Shown: positions 1 to 8,178, counted from the first letter of the stretch. The stretch is DNA of 22,603 nt from Ga0074139 sp046336825 (GCA_046336825.1 JBKDFX010000170.1:1-22603); one strand, 5' to 3'. Numbers and translations are program-made. The notes: generated by a model not told the origin, from the sequence alone.

Positions 1-36
1 TCGGACTGGTATAAACCAAAAAGGGAGATGAAATAT

Positions 37-174
37 ATGGCAAGAGTGAATTACACACCCGAGCAGTCAGTAATGAAAATGCGAGAGATTGATGTGTTGA
101 TTGCACAAGGTAAAGGCACTATGGAAGCTTGTAAACAAGCCACTGATTACAACCACGAGCCTGTTGGAAATTAA
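37..174 (+). pseudogene. IS3-family transposase OrfA remnant (N-terminal part)
   Basis: The 45-residue reading frame begins MARVNYTPEQ and continues with MREIDVLIAQGKG and EACKQA. This matches the usual start of IS3-family OrfA, in which a TPEQ..KLRE.EVL..QGK...AC+Q helix-turn-helix segment precedes the EQTYYRW motif. Here the reading frame leaves the family after EACKQA and stops within 10 residues, so the second half of the HTH, the leucine zipper and all of OrfB are missing. A GGGAG Shine-Dalgarno at 23-27 lies 9 nt before the ATG at 37, which favours that start over the ATG at 28. The leader at 1-36 may belong to the left end of the element, but no terminal inverted repeat can be confirmed because the window begins there. 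It is an inactive fragment. Family identity rests on motif recognition only. Confidence 0.7.
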
Positions 175-192
175 CAGGCTCTGTTTTGTTCC
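157..192 (+). terminator. Intrinsic terminator overlapping the IS remnant stop
   Basis: A perfect 9-bp stem pairs GAGCCTGTT (157-165) with AACAGGCTC (173-181) around a 7-nt loop. It is followed by TGTTTTGTT. The TAA of the OrfA remnant lies at the loop/second-arm boundary. The stem is strong and the U-rich tail is interrupted by G. It would stop transcription coming from the IS remnant or from upstream. Confidence 0.65.
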
Positions 193-202
193 CCAGCGAG
201 TC

Positions 203-285
203 CCCAAAATTTCTTCATGTCAAAAAATAATTTTTTAGACGTCAAAAAAAATTTGGGCTCAAAAGCTAAAAGTTTTAGCCAGAGC
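203..285. repeat. Cluster of nested and adjacent inverted repeats
   Basis: Three dyads lie within about 80 bp. The outer one pairs CCCAAAATTT (203-212) with AAATTTGGG (249-257), with one bulge. Nested inside is GTCAAAAAA (219-227) against TTTTTTAGAC (231-240), with one bulge. Next to them GCTAAAA (265-271) and TTTTAGC (273-279) flank a single G, bracketed by GCTC (257-260) and GAGC (282-285). They could be bidirectional terminator-like structures or the remains of a small palindromic element. Confidence 0.5.
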
Positions 286-371
286 TTCATGATGGTTGGT
301 AAGTCAGTGGGATTTCAGGGTGTTCCAATTGGATTGCCAAGACCACCTATTGGGTTCAATCTTACAGAATG

Positions 372-395
372 CGGCGGTTATGCAGGTGCCCGCCG
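372..395 (-). terminator. GC-rich hairpin just past the 400-1860 gene
   Basis: On the minus strand CGGCGG and CCGCCG form a perfect 6-bp GC stem around a 12-nt loop, starting 4 nt after the TAG stop at 400-402. No U-run follows, so it is not a canonical intrinsic terminator. It may stabilise the 3' end or pause transcription. Confidence 0.3.
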
Positions 396-399
396 ATAC

Positions 400-1860
400 C
401 TACTTAGAGTTTGTTGAACTCTTGGTATCACCAGTCTTTGGCGGACTTGACAGACCAATAGTTTTTTCTCCTCTTATTACTCTGTCAGCTGCAGTCACAT
501 CTGGTTCTTTCTCATAACCTGCACAAACTGATGCTCTTCCTCCAGCCCTAAGTTCCTTCGATTTTTTACACTCTTCTGCGCCCAGTTTAGCTCCCTGACT
601 GTGCTGATTGGCAGTCCATATCAGGTCAGCATTCCAGCTTTGCACTTCCTTCAGAACATCATCACATTTATCAGGGGATATTTGCTTACAGAAATCGATA
701 TTTTTAGTTTCTTTGGAACCAAGAAAATCGAAAGCCTCAAATTTTTTTTCCTCTGTTGAATGATTGTTTTTTAAATTAACCTCGCCTAACAGCTTCAAGC
801 TTTGATCAAAGGTTGAATGATCAACGACTAGAAGTGTTAAAATTTTCATCGCTTCTTTCTCGGCTCTTCCCGGTAGGTCTGACTTTTCTTTGCCTGGTTT
901 CCTTTCAGATTCTAATTGCCTCAAAATTTGTTCTTTTAAATGTTGGAACTGGCCTTGCTTAATCCTACCGCTACTAACTTCAGAAATATACTGATCAATA
1001 ATTGTTTTGTATTGCTCCTTGGCTGCAATCGCGCTCAATTTCATTCTCGACATCCGGTAGGCTAAGGAAAATTTCTTTTCTATTTGCGAAATCTCAACTG
1101 CAGTCATTCCGCACGTTTCTGCTAGCCGACAGCCGATGAAAGCACCCATCATCACATGATAATTTTTAGCTGGCGTTTGATCACCGATCCCCCTGGATTT
1201 CCCTAATGCTTGCCTTCCTGCGATTGGACTTTGGGTTTTGCCACTATCATACAAGGCACCACTAAAATACATCGCGCTGTCTTTTTCGGGACAAGTGGCA
1301 TGAACCCTGTCATCTTCACCGGTTTGGTTAACATCATCATGCCCGCAGAAAGCAATGAGCTGAAGAGCGAGCCTTGGATCTCCACCTGCGACTCTTTTGG
1401 CTTTTTCCAATAGGAATCCAGGCTTTGCCTTTTCGCTTTTTAAATCAGACACCGAAGACATAAAGCGGGGCGCGAGTCCCTTAGGTGTTAAAAACTGTGA
1501 TCGTTGCGGGGTTTCAGCATCTATCTGATCAACTTCTGCATAGAACTTTTTCAAAGCGACTCTAAAACACTTGCTGTCTTTATATTGATTTTCCATGAGG
1601 TTAATAAATCCCGCATTTGAAGAACCAATTGCGGAATCCGTCGCATAGAGGTGGGGTCTTAAAATATCTCCATACTCCGCTGCGGCGCAGGCCGTTTTAC
1701 CTGGTAGTTTACCTACGACATTCAAGAGAGTCGAAAAGAATCTGAGCTTGGCATTGGATTCATGCTGTTCTGGCTTTTTAGTCTGAGCGCTAAGTTGCAA
1801 AGCGAAAGAAGGGACTATCAGAACTAAACAGACAATTCTACTTAAACTAATCACCCTCAT
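400..1860 (-). CDS. Exported Cys-containing hypothetical protein (486 aa)
   Basis: Function not recognised. Residues 1-26 form a signal peptide: positively charged start, hydrophobic core VCLVLIVPSFAL, and a probable cut after LSA-Q. The mature part is mainly helical. Its most distinctive segment runs from about residue 159 to 250: GGDPRLALQLIAFCGHDD, then a CPEK, then a hydrophobic stretch with two further cysteines (C244, C250). The even spacing of cysteines (58, 98, 172, 190, 244, 250 and more near the C-terminus) suggests disulfides in the periplasm or outside the cell. The last 30 residues are Ser/Lys/Thr-rich and probably disordered. It follows two other exported genes on the same strand, 136 nt downstream of the nearest. 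No clear Shine-Dalgarno precedes the ATG, so the start rests on the signal peptide. Confidence 0.7.
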   Translation of the reverse strand: MRVISLSRIVCLVLIVPSFALQLSAQTKKPEQHESNAKLRFFSTLLNVVGKLPGKTACAAAEYGDILRPHLYATDSAIGSSNAGFINLMENQYKDSKCFRVALKKFYAEVDQIDAETPQRSQFLTPKGLAPRFMSSVSDLKSEKAKPGFLLEKAKRVAGGDPRLALQLIAFCGHDDVNQTGEDDRVHATCPEKDSAMYFSGALYDSGKTQSPIAGRQALGKSRGIGDQTPAKNYHVMMGAFIGCRLAETCGMTAVEISQIEKKFSLAYRMSRMKLSAIAAKEQYKTIIDQYISEVSSGRIKQGQFQHLKEQILRQLESERKPGKEKSDLPGRAEKEAMKILTLLVVDHSTFDQSLKLLGEVNLKNNHSTEEKKFEAFDFLGSKETKNIDFCKQISPDKCDDVLKEVQSWNADLIWTANQHSQGAKLGAEECKKSKELRAGGRASVCAGYEKEPDVTAADRVIRGEKTIGLSSPPKTGDTKSSTNSK

Positions 1861-1931
1861 GACTTAAGCGTAGGGTAAATCGAAAGAAACATCAAATTTT
1901 GAGGTCACTGAATTTCAAATCATTTACCTAA

Positions 1932-1953
1932 GTCTAGCACGCTAGTGTGAGAC
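1932..1953 (-). terminator. Imperfect hairpin between two minus-strand exported genes
   Basis: GTCTAGCAC (1932-1940) and GTGTGAGAC (1945-1953) pair at 7 of 9 positions around GCTA. An alternative perfect palindrome CTAGC-AC-GCTAG uses the same bases. No U-run follows on the minus strand. The hairpin could separate expression of the 1997-2623 gene from the 400-1860 gene. Confidence 0.25.
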
Positions 1954-1996
1954 ATGGGACTACATCTCTTTTTAATATTGTAACCAGAATGACTTT

Positions 1997-2623
1997 TTAA
2001 ATTTTACAGAGGCCTATTTCCGTAAGGATTTTTTCATACTTTGACTCTAAACTTCCGTAGTCATCACGAATCAATGAAGCCTGAGTATCTAAAATAAAAT
2101 CTTTATAGTACAAGCTGGCAGCAGATATCGGATGAGTCTTTACATAGCACTTATCTAATTGTTGACGATCAGTAATTGATGGATGGCATGTGACTGTTTC
2201 AACACCGCGACTGAAATCAAGAAGTAGGGATTGGCCAGCAAATAGAGTCAGATCCTTTTGGTTATACTGATTTTTTGATAGTACCATTTGGTTGCAAATG
2301 CCTTGGCTCTGAAAGGCCTTAATGCCCCTAGCAATTCTCAAAAAATTTGAAGAACGGATTTTAGTTGTTCCTGAGATTGTAAGCTGAAACCCACCACTGC
2401 TTGAATAAACCACACATGCTGGAGTTTCATAATGTGCACAACTTATTTTATCAAAGTTTTGTTTAACCGTTAAAACATGGACTGATTCTCCATGACCCAA
2501 AAAAACTTCTTTTGTCTGAGAATTAGCAAAATGAGAAATCATCAAGGCCAAACAAAATAGAAATGTTGAAATAAACCTTTGTGAAAACCTAAAATTAACT
2601 ACTGTTGATTTCATCATATTCAT
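1997..2623 (-). CDS. Small exported hypothetical protein (208 aa)
   Basis: Function not recognised. The N-terminus has a signal peptide: a charged segment to about residue 16, a hydrophobic core FISTFLFCLALMI, and a likely cut after FANS. The mature chain of about 170 residues has six cysteines (62, 70, 110, 146, 159, 206), which suggests three disulfides. Its N-terminal half alternates polar and hydrophobic residues (VHVLTVKQ, CVVYSSSGGFQLTISG) and looks like beta strands. The C-terminal third is helical and ends ILTEIGLCKI. The start could be M1, M3 or M4, since no Shine-Dalgarno separates them. It lies 45 nt downstream of the YTEG-repeat gene on the same strand and is probably co-transcribed with it. 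It looks like a small disulfide-bonded periplasmic or secreted protein. Confidence 0.65.
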   Translation of the reverse strand: MNMMKSTVVNFRFSQRFISTFLFCLALMISHFANSQTKEVFLGHGESVHVLTVKQNFDKISCAHYETPACVVYSSSGGFQLTISGTTKIRSSNFLRIARGIKAFQSQGICNQMVLSKNQYNQKDLTLFAGQSLLLDFSRGVETVTCHPSITDRQQLDKCYVKTHPISAASLYYKDFILDTQASLIRDDYGSLESKYEKILTEIGLCKI

Positions 2624-2668
2624 TATGGTGAGTTTATCTATTTAACAGATTCCATGAAAAATCAGTTT

Positions 2669-3181
2669 CTACTTATTTGTACAAGGATTAAAACCCATTT
2701 GGTTCAAAACAAGTTCAATCTGGTCACTATCGATTTTTGGCAAACTTTTTTTGAACAATGAGCATAAATCCTGGCAACCAGATGTTGGATAAGGCACTCG
2801 ACGTCCGTTACTGCCCTCTGTGTAAGTCCATCCCGAAGAGGGGTAAATAATTCTTTGTCCGTCGCTACCTTCCGTGTAAGTCCATCCAGAGTTAGGATAA
2901 ACGACACGTCTCCCATTGCTACCCTCGGTGTAGGTCCAATCTGAATTTGGGTAAATAATTCTTTGTCCATCACGCCCTTCGGTATAAGTCCATCCAGAGT
3001 TAGGATAAACGACACGTCTCCCATTGCTACCTTCGGTATAAGTCCATCCCGATGAGGGGTAAACAACTCTTACGCCATCACGTCCTTCTGTATAAGTCAT
3101 TTGCCCAGAGTAGGGGCTGCAAACTGGAGCTGCGAAGGCTTCAAATGCAAAAAAAATTGTGGAAATTAAAAGTAACTTCAT
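2669..3181 (-). CDS. Exported 18-residue-repeat (YTEG) protein, 170 aa
   Basis: The start at 3181 is chosen because MKLLLISTIFFAFEAFA is a clean signal peptide (cut near FAFA-A) and a GAGG Shine-Dalgarno lies 9 nt upstream. The same frame stays open further upstream but has neither feature. Mature residues 30-137 are six perfect-length tandem units of 18 residues on the pattern YTEG.(D/N)G.R..YP.SGWT. The units alternate between two types: the first, third and fifth carry a DG (RDG, RDG, SDG) and the second, fourth and sixth carry SNGRR. The C-terminal 33 residues are non-repetitive and helical, with cysteines at 136, 140 and 167, plus C21 before the repeats. The Tyr/Gly/Asp/Trp-rich units suggest short beta hairpins, as in other YP-type or MORN-like surface repeats, but they match no family I can name. 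It probably heads the 3181-400 group of exported genes. Confidence 0.8.
   Translation of the reverse strand: MKLLLISTIFFAFEAFAAPVCSPYSGQMTYTEGRDGVRVVYPSSGWTYTEGSNGRRVVYPNSGWTYTEGRDGQRIIYPNSDWTYTEGSNGRRVVYPNSGWTYTEGSDGQRIIYPSSGWTYTEGSNGRRVPYPTSGCQDLCSLFKKSLPKIDSDQIELVLNQMGFNPCTNK
2771..3094 (-). repeat. Tandem repeat: 6 x 54 bp, organised as 3 x 108 bp
   Basis: This is the coding tandem array behind the YTEG protein. Alternating units are most alike at the DNA level. GTTAGGATAAACGACACG begins at 2891 and again at 2999, exactly 108 bp apart, and GGGTAAATAATTCTTTGTCC begins at 2841 and 2949, also 108 bp apart. The array therefore grew by duplication of a 108-bp double unit, and it stays in frame throughout. 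Confidence 0.9.
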
Positions 3182-3469
3182 AATTAAAAACCTCGAAAAT
3201 AATTTGTAAGAGCTAAATAACAGAAGACTATCTATCAAAATAATCCTCGAACTTCCCCATAAAAAACCATATCTGTAAAAAATCTTCATGTGACAGGTAC
3301 ATAGATCGTAACGGCGCGCCATTAAAGGCAACCTAGTCATCAATAGCCCATTCGAATATAAAAGTGCCTGAAGTAATTTTCCGAAAATACAAAACAAACA
3401 AAATTTAATTAAAAGATTGGAAAACTTAAAATCGCATAATAGCTTCGCAAATCAAACAGGAGAGCCGCC
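3182..3469. other. Divergent intergenic region
   Basis: These 288 bp separate two divergent genes and must hold both promoters. The Shine-Dalgarno of the YTEG gene is at its left edge and the AGGAGAG of the oxidase gene at 3458-3464. A reading frame continues through 3182-3397 on the minus strand but lacks a start signal, a Shine-Dalgarno and family-like sequence. I could not pick out a convincing -35/-10 pair among many AT-rich candidates. Confidence 0.4.
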
Positions 3470-5020
3470 TTGAAACAAATATCAAAAGTATCAATTAACA
3501 AAAAATTAACTATTATTTTCCTAACCCTTCTTGTTTCAGGTTTAGGGACTCTTGCTATCAGCTCAAAAAAGACGGAACAAATTGCTTCTTACAATTTTGA
3601 TACAGTTCAAAAAAACGCCCAAGTTTTTTATCCTGAAAATATCCAACAAGTCCAAAATTTAGTAAAAAATGCTTATCATTCCGAAACTCCAATACGATTC
3701 AGTGGAGCAAGTCACAGCACAAGTTCAATCATTTTAGGGCCAGGCGTTTATTTAAAGAGCCAACGACTTAATAAAATCGGCGAAATTAAATTAGATCGAG
3801 TACACGGACCTACAGTTGAAGTTGAAAGTGGTGTGAAGTTAGGAGATCTTTCAAAATATTTGTCTGAAAAGGGTTACTCACTTGGATTTGCATATCCTTT
3901 TTATTACGGTGTCACGATCGGTGGCTTGTTGTCCACTGGTTCCCACGGCACTTCTCGTAAACACACGGCACTCTCATCGCAAAACATCTTGGAATTACAA
4001 TTTGTAAACGGATTTGGTGAATTAATCACAGCTGGGAATGAAAACCCTAGGCTTCTGAAAGCAGCTCGAGTGAGCCTTGGACTCTTGGGTTTTATTTACA
4101 AGATTAAACTTAAAATTTACCCAGACTTCAATCTTCAGTTTTTCTCAGAAGTGAAACAAGGACAGCAGGCACTCTTGGCTTCACCAAACAGAGTTAACTG
4201 GGGAACTGCAGCAGACACTGAGTACTTCTACTGGTTTCCAGCTTTTGATCGAGCTGTTAGAGTTTTTGGAAACATCACTCAGTCAAAACTTGACCAGGGT
4301 GCCTAAAGCATTGTTTTAGGAAACGGTGATCATAATAAATTAGTTGAAACTGCGATTCTCAAGGTCATGCAGGCAGGGATGGCAAATCGCACAATCAATA
4401 AAAAATTGGAAGATCAGCGTTTTAAGAGTTTAGCCAAATCACCACCACCCTATTTATCTCTGAAGGATGGTAAATTGAAAGCTTCTCAAGGTGTGGTTGG
4501 AAACTCCTATCAAATGCTTGTTTCAAAAAACATTGAATTGAATCCCTCCTACACAGGAAGAGACTATTCTTTCGCATTTGCCATGGAAGACGCACCCGAA
4601 GTTATGAATTTCATCCATCAATTTTCTAAAAGTAACGGATTTTACCATCCTTTCTCAGGTTTGTTTTTAAGATTTGCAAAATCTAGTGAATTGGCCTTTC
4701 TTTCTCACATTGAAAGATCAGATAAAAAAGCTGGTGAGGTTTACGTCCTAGCTGAGTTTTTTGAGCTGAAGGAGTATGTAACAAACCCTAAAGAAACAGT
4801 TTTTAGTCAATTAGCCATGCAACTGCTTAGTGAGCTCGCAGAAAAAAAATTGATAACTTTTCACTGGGGCAAAAACACAAACACCATCTTTTCATTTAAG
4901 TCGAACAAGAACTTACTAAATCCAGGTGCGCAGTCTTTTGAATCCATACGAAAAGAAATGGATCCCAAAGGACTATTTTTAAATGAATTTGTAAAAAAAT
5001 ATTTGCTAGAAAATTACTAA
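3470..5020 (+). pseudogene. FAD-dependent oxidase (VAO/GULO/alditol oxidase-like), interrupted by an in-frame TAA
   Basis: The start is a TTG 5 nt after AGGAGAG (3458-3464). Residues 11-30 are a hydrophobic anchor or signal. Residues 50-215 are an FAD-binding type 4 (PCMH) domain: FYPENIQQVQNLV, then RFSGASHST with H82 where the covalent-flavin histidine sits in many relatives, then GVTIGG and STGSHGTS (151-162). At 4304-4306 an in-frame TAA follows residue 278. The same frame continues without a further stop through SIVLGNGDHNK to 5020 and carries the C-terminal substrate domain ending DPKGLFLNEFVKKYL, typical of D-arabinono-lactone and L-gulono-lactone oxidases. The two halves are one gene of about 516 codons with a single nonsense change. 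If the stop is real, the first product keeps FAD-binding motifs but lacks the substrate cap. The physiological substrate is unknown. A sequencing error is the main alternative. Confidence 0.8.
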
Positions 5021-5088
5021 TCAAAAAAGTTAAAGTTAATTTCAATGTTTTTGCAATCATGGTTCAATAGAAACAAGCATGAAAGTAA

Positions 5089-7041
5089 TTACCGAATTTT
5101 ACGAAGTATTTGTTCAGGATTGCCAGTGTCCAACTCGCCTGAGCCTGTAAGTAAAAGATCTTCAATATGCTTTTTTACACCCAGGTAGATGTGCATTCGG
5201 TAACCAGACCTAATAATATCAGCAAAGGTCATTTCTTTTGAATCAAACTCAGCCTGAGAATTTTTGATGGCTTCCTGGATAAAAGGTTCTGCAACGGCAA
5301 TCAACTGATTTTTATTTCTTTCCCAGGTAAAATCTCTATTTTCAATGGGTGTTTGGCCAATTCTGCTAGCTTCATCAATAAAAACCAAAAGTTGTGCATC
5401 GACTGGACTTTCTCCACTTTTGAAGTCTTGCACGACCAGTGAATGCCAGCTTTCAATCTCTTTACGAACTTGAGGCTGTAAGAATGAGAAATTATCTGAG
5501 CCATACCTGGCCTGTAAATAGGATCGCACCACGAAATTATAATGGAAAAAATGAGTAAAGAATTTTGTTTCCATGGCATTGATATAAAGACCTCTGAAGA
5601 AATGTTTATCCCTGTTTAATTGTTCTGCCATTGCAATTTGATTAATATCTTCTACAAGTTTGTTTCCATCTGAATTTTTTGATTCGACTGTTTTCAGAAG
5701 CCCTAAATACATCATGACTAAACTTGGTGAGGCATCGATTGTCAGGGGAGTCCCTTGGATTCCAGGGACTCTTACGCCAGTCTGGCGTTCAAGTGCTTGC
5801 ACGATCATCGTTGCACAATCCATAGCCAGAGTAAAATTGTGGTAACGATTACCTGTCTGTAATTCTAAATACCTACGCAAATTAGCTTTCTCAGATTCTG
5901 GTAAATTGAGCGTGACGGCCTGGACTGATCTTGAAATATTATCTAGCCCAGTCAATTTTACTGAATTATCAAAGGTTAAAGATCCAGGCTTTTCAGTATT
6001 TAGATTTTGTTGAAGTGCTGCATTTATCTTTTGAGACAAAAGATATTCACGAGTCGGCTTTACTGTCATGTGAGTTTGACCATAGGAATACACACGCCCA
6101 TCTATTTCAATAGCCATGTGCGGGAAAGGAACAGTTTCATTATAGATTCTGACTTGATTTGATTTTAATCTATATTCAGGAGCTTCAAAAAACTGTTCAG
6201 CTGACACAAATGCATCAGGTTTTGATAAGTGAAGGGCCCAATTTCCTACAATTGAAATATTGAGAGCTGTCACGGTAACTAAACTGACTCTACCTAGCCA
6301 TTTTCTGAATTGAGTCCACGAGGCATGGGACTGCATGAATTCCTTTTTCTGCAAAAATATTTCCTCTGCTTTGTATTGACGCAACAGAAGCATTTCTTCA
6401 GGTGAAGGCTCAAAATTTGGATTTTTGAATTGTTTTACAAAAACCTCATCAAGCTTAGAGTTTATTTTTGGAAGGTAAATAACTGGAACTAAAAAGCGCA
6501 AAGGGCCATTAAAAGTAGCTCGTAAAGTTGTTTTTATTTTATTATAAATTCCTCGATCTTTTGTGATTTGGATGGCAGAGGCTCGACCTTCGAAATAATG
6601 ATTTATTCTTAACGTCGATTTATAAAGTCCTTCAAACACAAGAAGAACTTGAAGGGTTTTTTGAAATACATTTTGGTAGGTTGTGTTTTGTGCAAGAAAG
6701 TGAATTTCACTAGCACTTAATTCGTGCTTAGGATTAATAATTGTTCTTTTTAAAAGTTGATTAAACCTAGGGTTATCTAAGGCTGGATCAAATTTAATAT
6801 CAAGTTTGCTTAAATAATTTAAATTTTCTTTTAAAACTTTTAAATGGTGAAGTGAAAATATATGGCTCTTGAGCCAGCTGTCACTCGTTCTTAGTTTTTC
6901 GTAGGATAAATGAATGGCGTGATCATCAAACTTTGACTTTACAGATTCGACACATTTATTGGCATGGGCTTGAGAGAAAGCAAAGACAGTTACAAATATT
7001 AAATTCAAATTTAATTTAAGTAACTGCCTTGCAAATTTCAT
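5089..7041 (-). CDS. Exported protein with permuted papain-like (His then Cys) hydrolase domain, 650 aa
   Basis: Residues 1-27 are a signal peptide (cut after AHA). About 220 helical residues follow, then one hydrophobic segment (253-272), then an alpha/beta region with the layout of circularly permuted NlpC/P60 or DUF4105-like enzymes: a histidine opening a strand (PFPHMAIEIDG, H308) and, about 100 residues later, a cysteine at the start of a helix (NFTLAMDCATMIVQAL, C409). The chain order His-before-Cys is that of permuted papain folds such as YiiX, LRAT and DUF4105. Residues 440-650 are helical with no family I recognise. It is the last gene of a minus-strand cluster and begins 4 nt after the previous stop, with no strong Shine-Dalgarno, so translation is probably coupled. 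Peptidoglycan, lipid or lipoprotein substrates are plausible but not shown. Confidence 0.6.
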   Translation of the reverse strand: MKFARQLLKLNLNLIFVTVFAFSQAHANKCVESVKSKFDDHAIHLSYEKLRTSDSWLKSHIFSLHHLKVLKENLNYLSKLDIKFDPALDNPRFNQLLKRTIINPKHELSASEIHFLAQNTTYQNVFQKTLQVLLVFEGLYKSTLRINHYFEGRASAIQITKDRGIYNKIKTTLRATFNGPLRFLVPVIYLPKINSKLDEVFVKQFKNPNFEPSPEEMLLLRQYKAEEIFLQKKEFMQSHASWTQFRKWLGRVSLVTVTALNISIVGNWALHLSKPDAFVSAEQFFEAPEYRLKSNQVRIYNETVPFPHMAIEIDGRVYSYGQTHMTVKPTREYLLSQKINAALQQNLNTEKPGSLTFDNSVKLTGLDNISRSVQAVTLNLPESEKANLRRYLELQTGNRYHNFTLAMDCATMIVQALERQTGVRVPGIQGTPLTIDASPSLVMMYLGLLKTVESKNSDGNKLVEDINQIAMAEQLNRDKHFFRGLYINAMETKFFTHFFHYNFVVRSYLQARYGSDNFSFLQPQVRKEIESWHSLVVQDFKSGESPVDAQLLVFIDEASRIGQTPIENRDFTWERNKNQLIAVAEPFIQEAIKNSQAEFDSKEMTFADIIRSGYRMHIYLGVKKHIEDLLLTGSGELDTGNPEQILRKIR

Positions 7042-7045
7042 AAAA

Positions 7046-8152
7046 CTACTTTTTCAGGTTGAAACCAATTAAAGTAAGTTTAGCCGTAATGGACCCCAAA
7101 AGAGTTTGTAAGTGTTTGAGGGTCTTGGCGTCTTTGACTTTTTGGGAATGAATTTGTTGTTCAAGCATAGCAGCCAAGGCTAATGACATATCAACAGCTT
7201 CTAAAGTTGCAGCCTTCATTTCTACAACATTCGTTGAAGGAGTGATTTCTTTAGCAATTTGACGGATTTTGAGAACGGCATCAGCTGTTTCGCGATCAAT
7301 CAGCTGATTTTTAAGCATCAAATCAATTAAGTCTATGTTGTATTTTGAGGCATCTTCGGAGAATTTATTTTTAATCGCTTGCTTAAGAACTTCATCATAC
7401 AGTGCCAATTTCAATTTATCTTTTCCAGAGGCCTGCAAATTGAAAATTGAGCTTAATGTTTCAACTGTGGAGTCGACTCGTCTTCTCATTTGTTCATCTT
7501 GGCCAAGCATATTGCGAATTGTCGCGTAGCTGACAGCTTCATTCGTATCATTTGTGAGATACATAATAGATATACCAGCAGATGAAAGGGCTGTACCAGC
7601 AGCCATAAACTCTCTAATACCTTTTCGAGATGACCACTCAAGAACATGTTTAATGCCCAAATTGTTATAGGCCCATGTAGAGCTGTCCACTGATCTTTCA
7701 AGTAACCATGTGATACCCAATGAATTGAATACCTTTTCAGAGGCATTGGAAGAATATTTTAGCACTTCTGCACTCGCACGTAGCATTGCGGTCACGAGTT
7801 CACTTACAGATTCAACTTTTTGTGATGACCAATAGGTTGTGGCACCAGCAAAGCTCGTCGCAACACCTGTTAACGAAAGGTCAATGGAGTTGGTTTTAAT
7901 ATACATGTACTTTCTTTTAATTGATTCATCCACAGCAGCAATGGAAACACCTTGTTGATCGAGGATGGTGGCTGCAATCATCAATTCAATGGCTAATTTC
8001 TGAGCATCACTAAGGGCCAATGCTTCACGTGAGTTCGTGACAGCAGCTCTTTGCGGAACCTGTGCGAAAGCCACATTTCCAAAAAATGGTGCAGTGGCTT
8101 GTGTTGCCATCGACAGAGCGATTATTGATTTTATCGTGAGATGAGACTTCAT
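7046..8152 (-). CDS. Exported helical hypothetical protein (368 aa)
   Basis: Function not recognised. Residues 1-30 form a signal peptide ending NVAFA-Q. The start is supported by TTAGGAG 7 nt upstream of the ATG. The mature protein is almost entirely helical, with two Gly/Ala-rich hydrophobic stretches (about 91-108 and 182-199) that may be weak membrane segments. There is a degenerate internal duplication with a 20-residue period: FNSLGITWLLERS at 142-154 and YNNLGIKHVLEWS at 162-174. There are no cysteines and no catalytic motif. It lies 4 nt upstream of the 650-residue permuted-hydrolase gene and is almost certainly co-expressed with it, so it may be a partner, inhibitor or membrane scaffold for that enzyme. 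That role is inferred from position only. Confidence 0.7.
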   Translation of the reverse strand: MKSHLTIKSIIALSMATQATAPFFGNVAFAQVPQRAAVTNSREALALSDAQKLAIELMIAATILDQQGVSIAAVDESIKRKYMYIKTNSIDLSLTGVATSFAGATTYWSSQKVESVSELVTAMLRASAEVLKYSSNASEKVFNSLGITWLLERSVDSSTWAYNNLGIKHVLEWSSRKGIREFMAAGTALSSAGISIMYLTNDTNEAVSYATIRNMLGQDEQMRRRVDSTVETLSSIFNLQASGKDKLKLALYDEVLKQAIKNKFSEDASKYNIDLIDLMLKNQLIDRETADAVLKIRQIAKEITPSTNVVEMKAATLEAVDMSLALAAMLEQQIHSQKVKDAKTLKHLQTLLGSITAKLTLIGFNLKK

Positions 8153-8178
8153 TTAAAACTCCTAAGGGTTATGGTTAA

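Larger units (their letters stand above)
175..399. other. Non-coding stretch between IS remnant and first minus-strand gene
   Basis: No convincing gene is present. Two short overlapping plus-strand frames exist (217-417 and 296-517), but neither has a Shine-Dalgarno sequence or a recognisable motif, and both run into the 3' end of the minus-strand gene. The stretch holds several inverted repeats, listed separately, and may be debris from the IS insertion or deletion. Confidence 0.5.

Noticed and set aside
217..517. Two overlapping small plus-strand ORFs as genes
   Set aside because: There is no Shine-Dalgarno, no recognisable motif, and both run into the 3' end of a well-supported minus-strand gene. 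They are treated as non-coding.
2771..3094. Regular repeats as a CRISPR array
   Set aside because: The 54-bp period is contiguous without unique spacers and encodes in-frame 18-residue protein units. It is a coding repeat.
3182..3397. N-terminal extension of the YTEG repeat protein
   Set aside because: The internal ATG at 3181 has a GAGG Shine-Dalgarno and starts a perfect signal peptide. The extension would bury the signal peptide.
4367..5020. A separate gene starting at ATG 4367
   Set aside because: It is in the same frame as the upstream oxidase half, with open codons back to the TAA at 4304, no Shine-Dalgarno, and the C-terminal oxidase motif. It is the second half of one gene.
5021..5088. 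Bidirectional terminator between the oxidase and the 650-residue gene
   Set aside because: No inverted repeat of useful length could be found in this 68-bp convergent gap.
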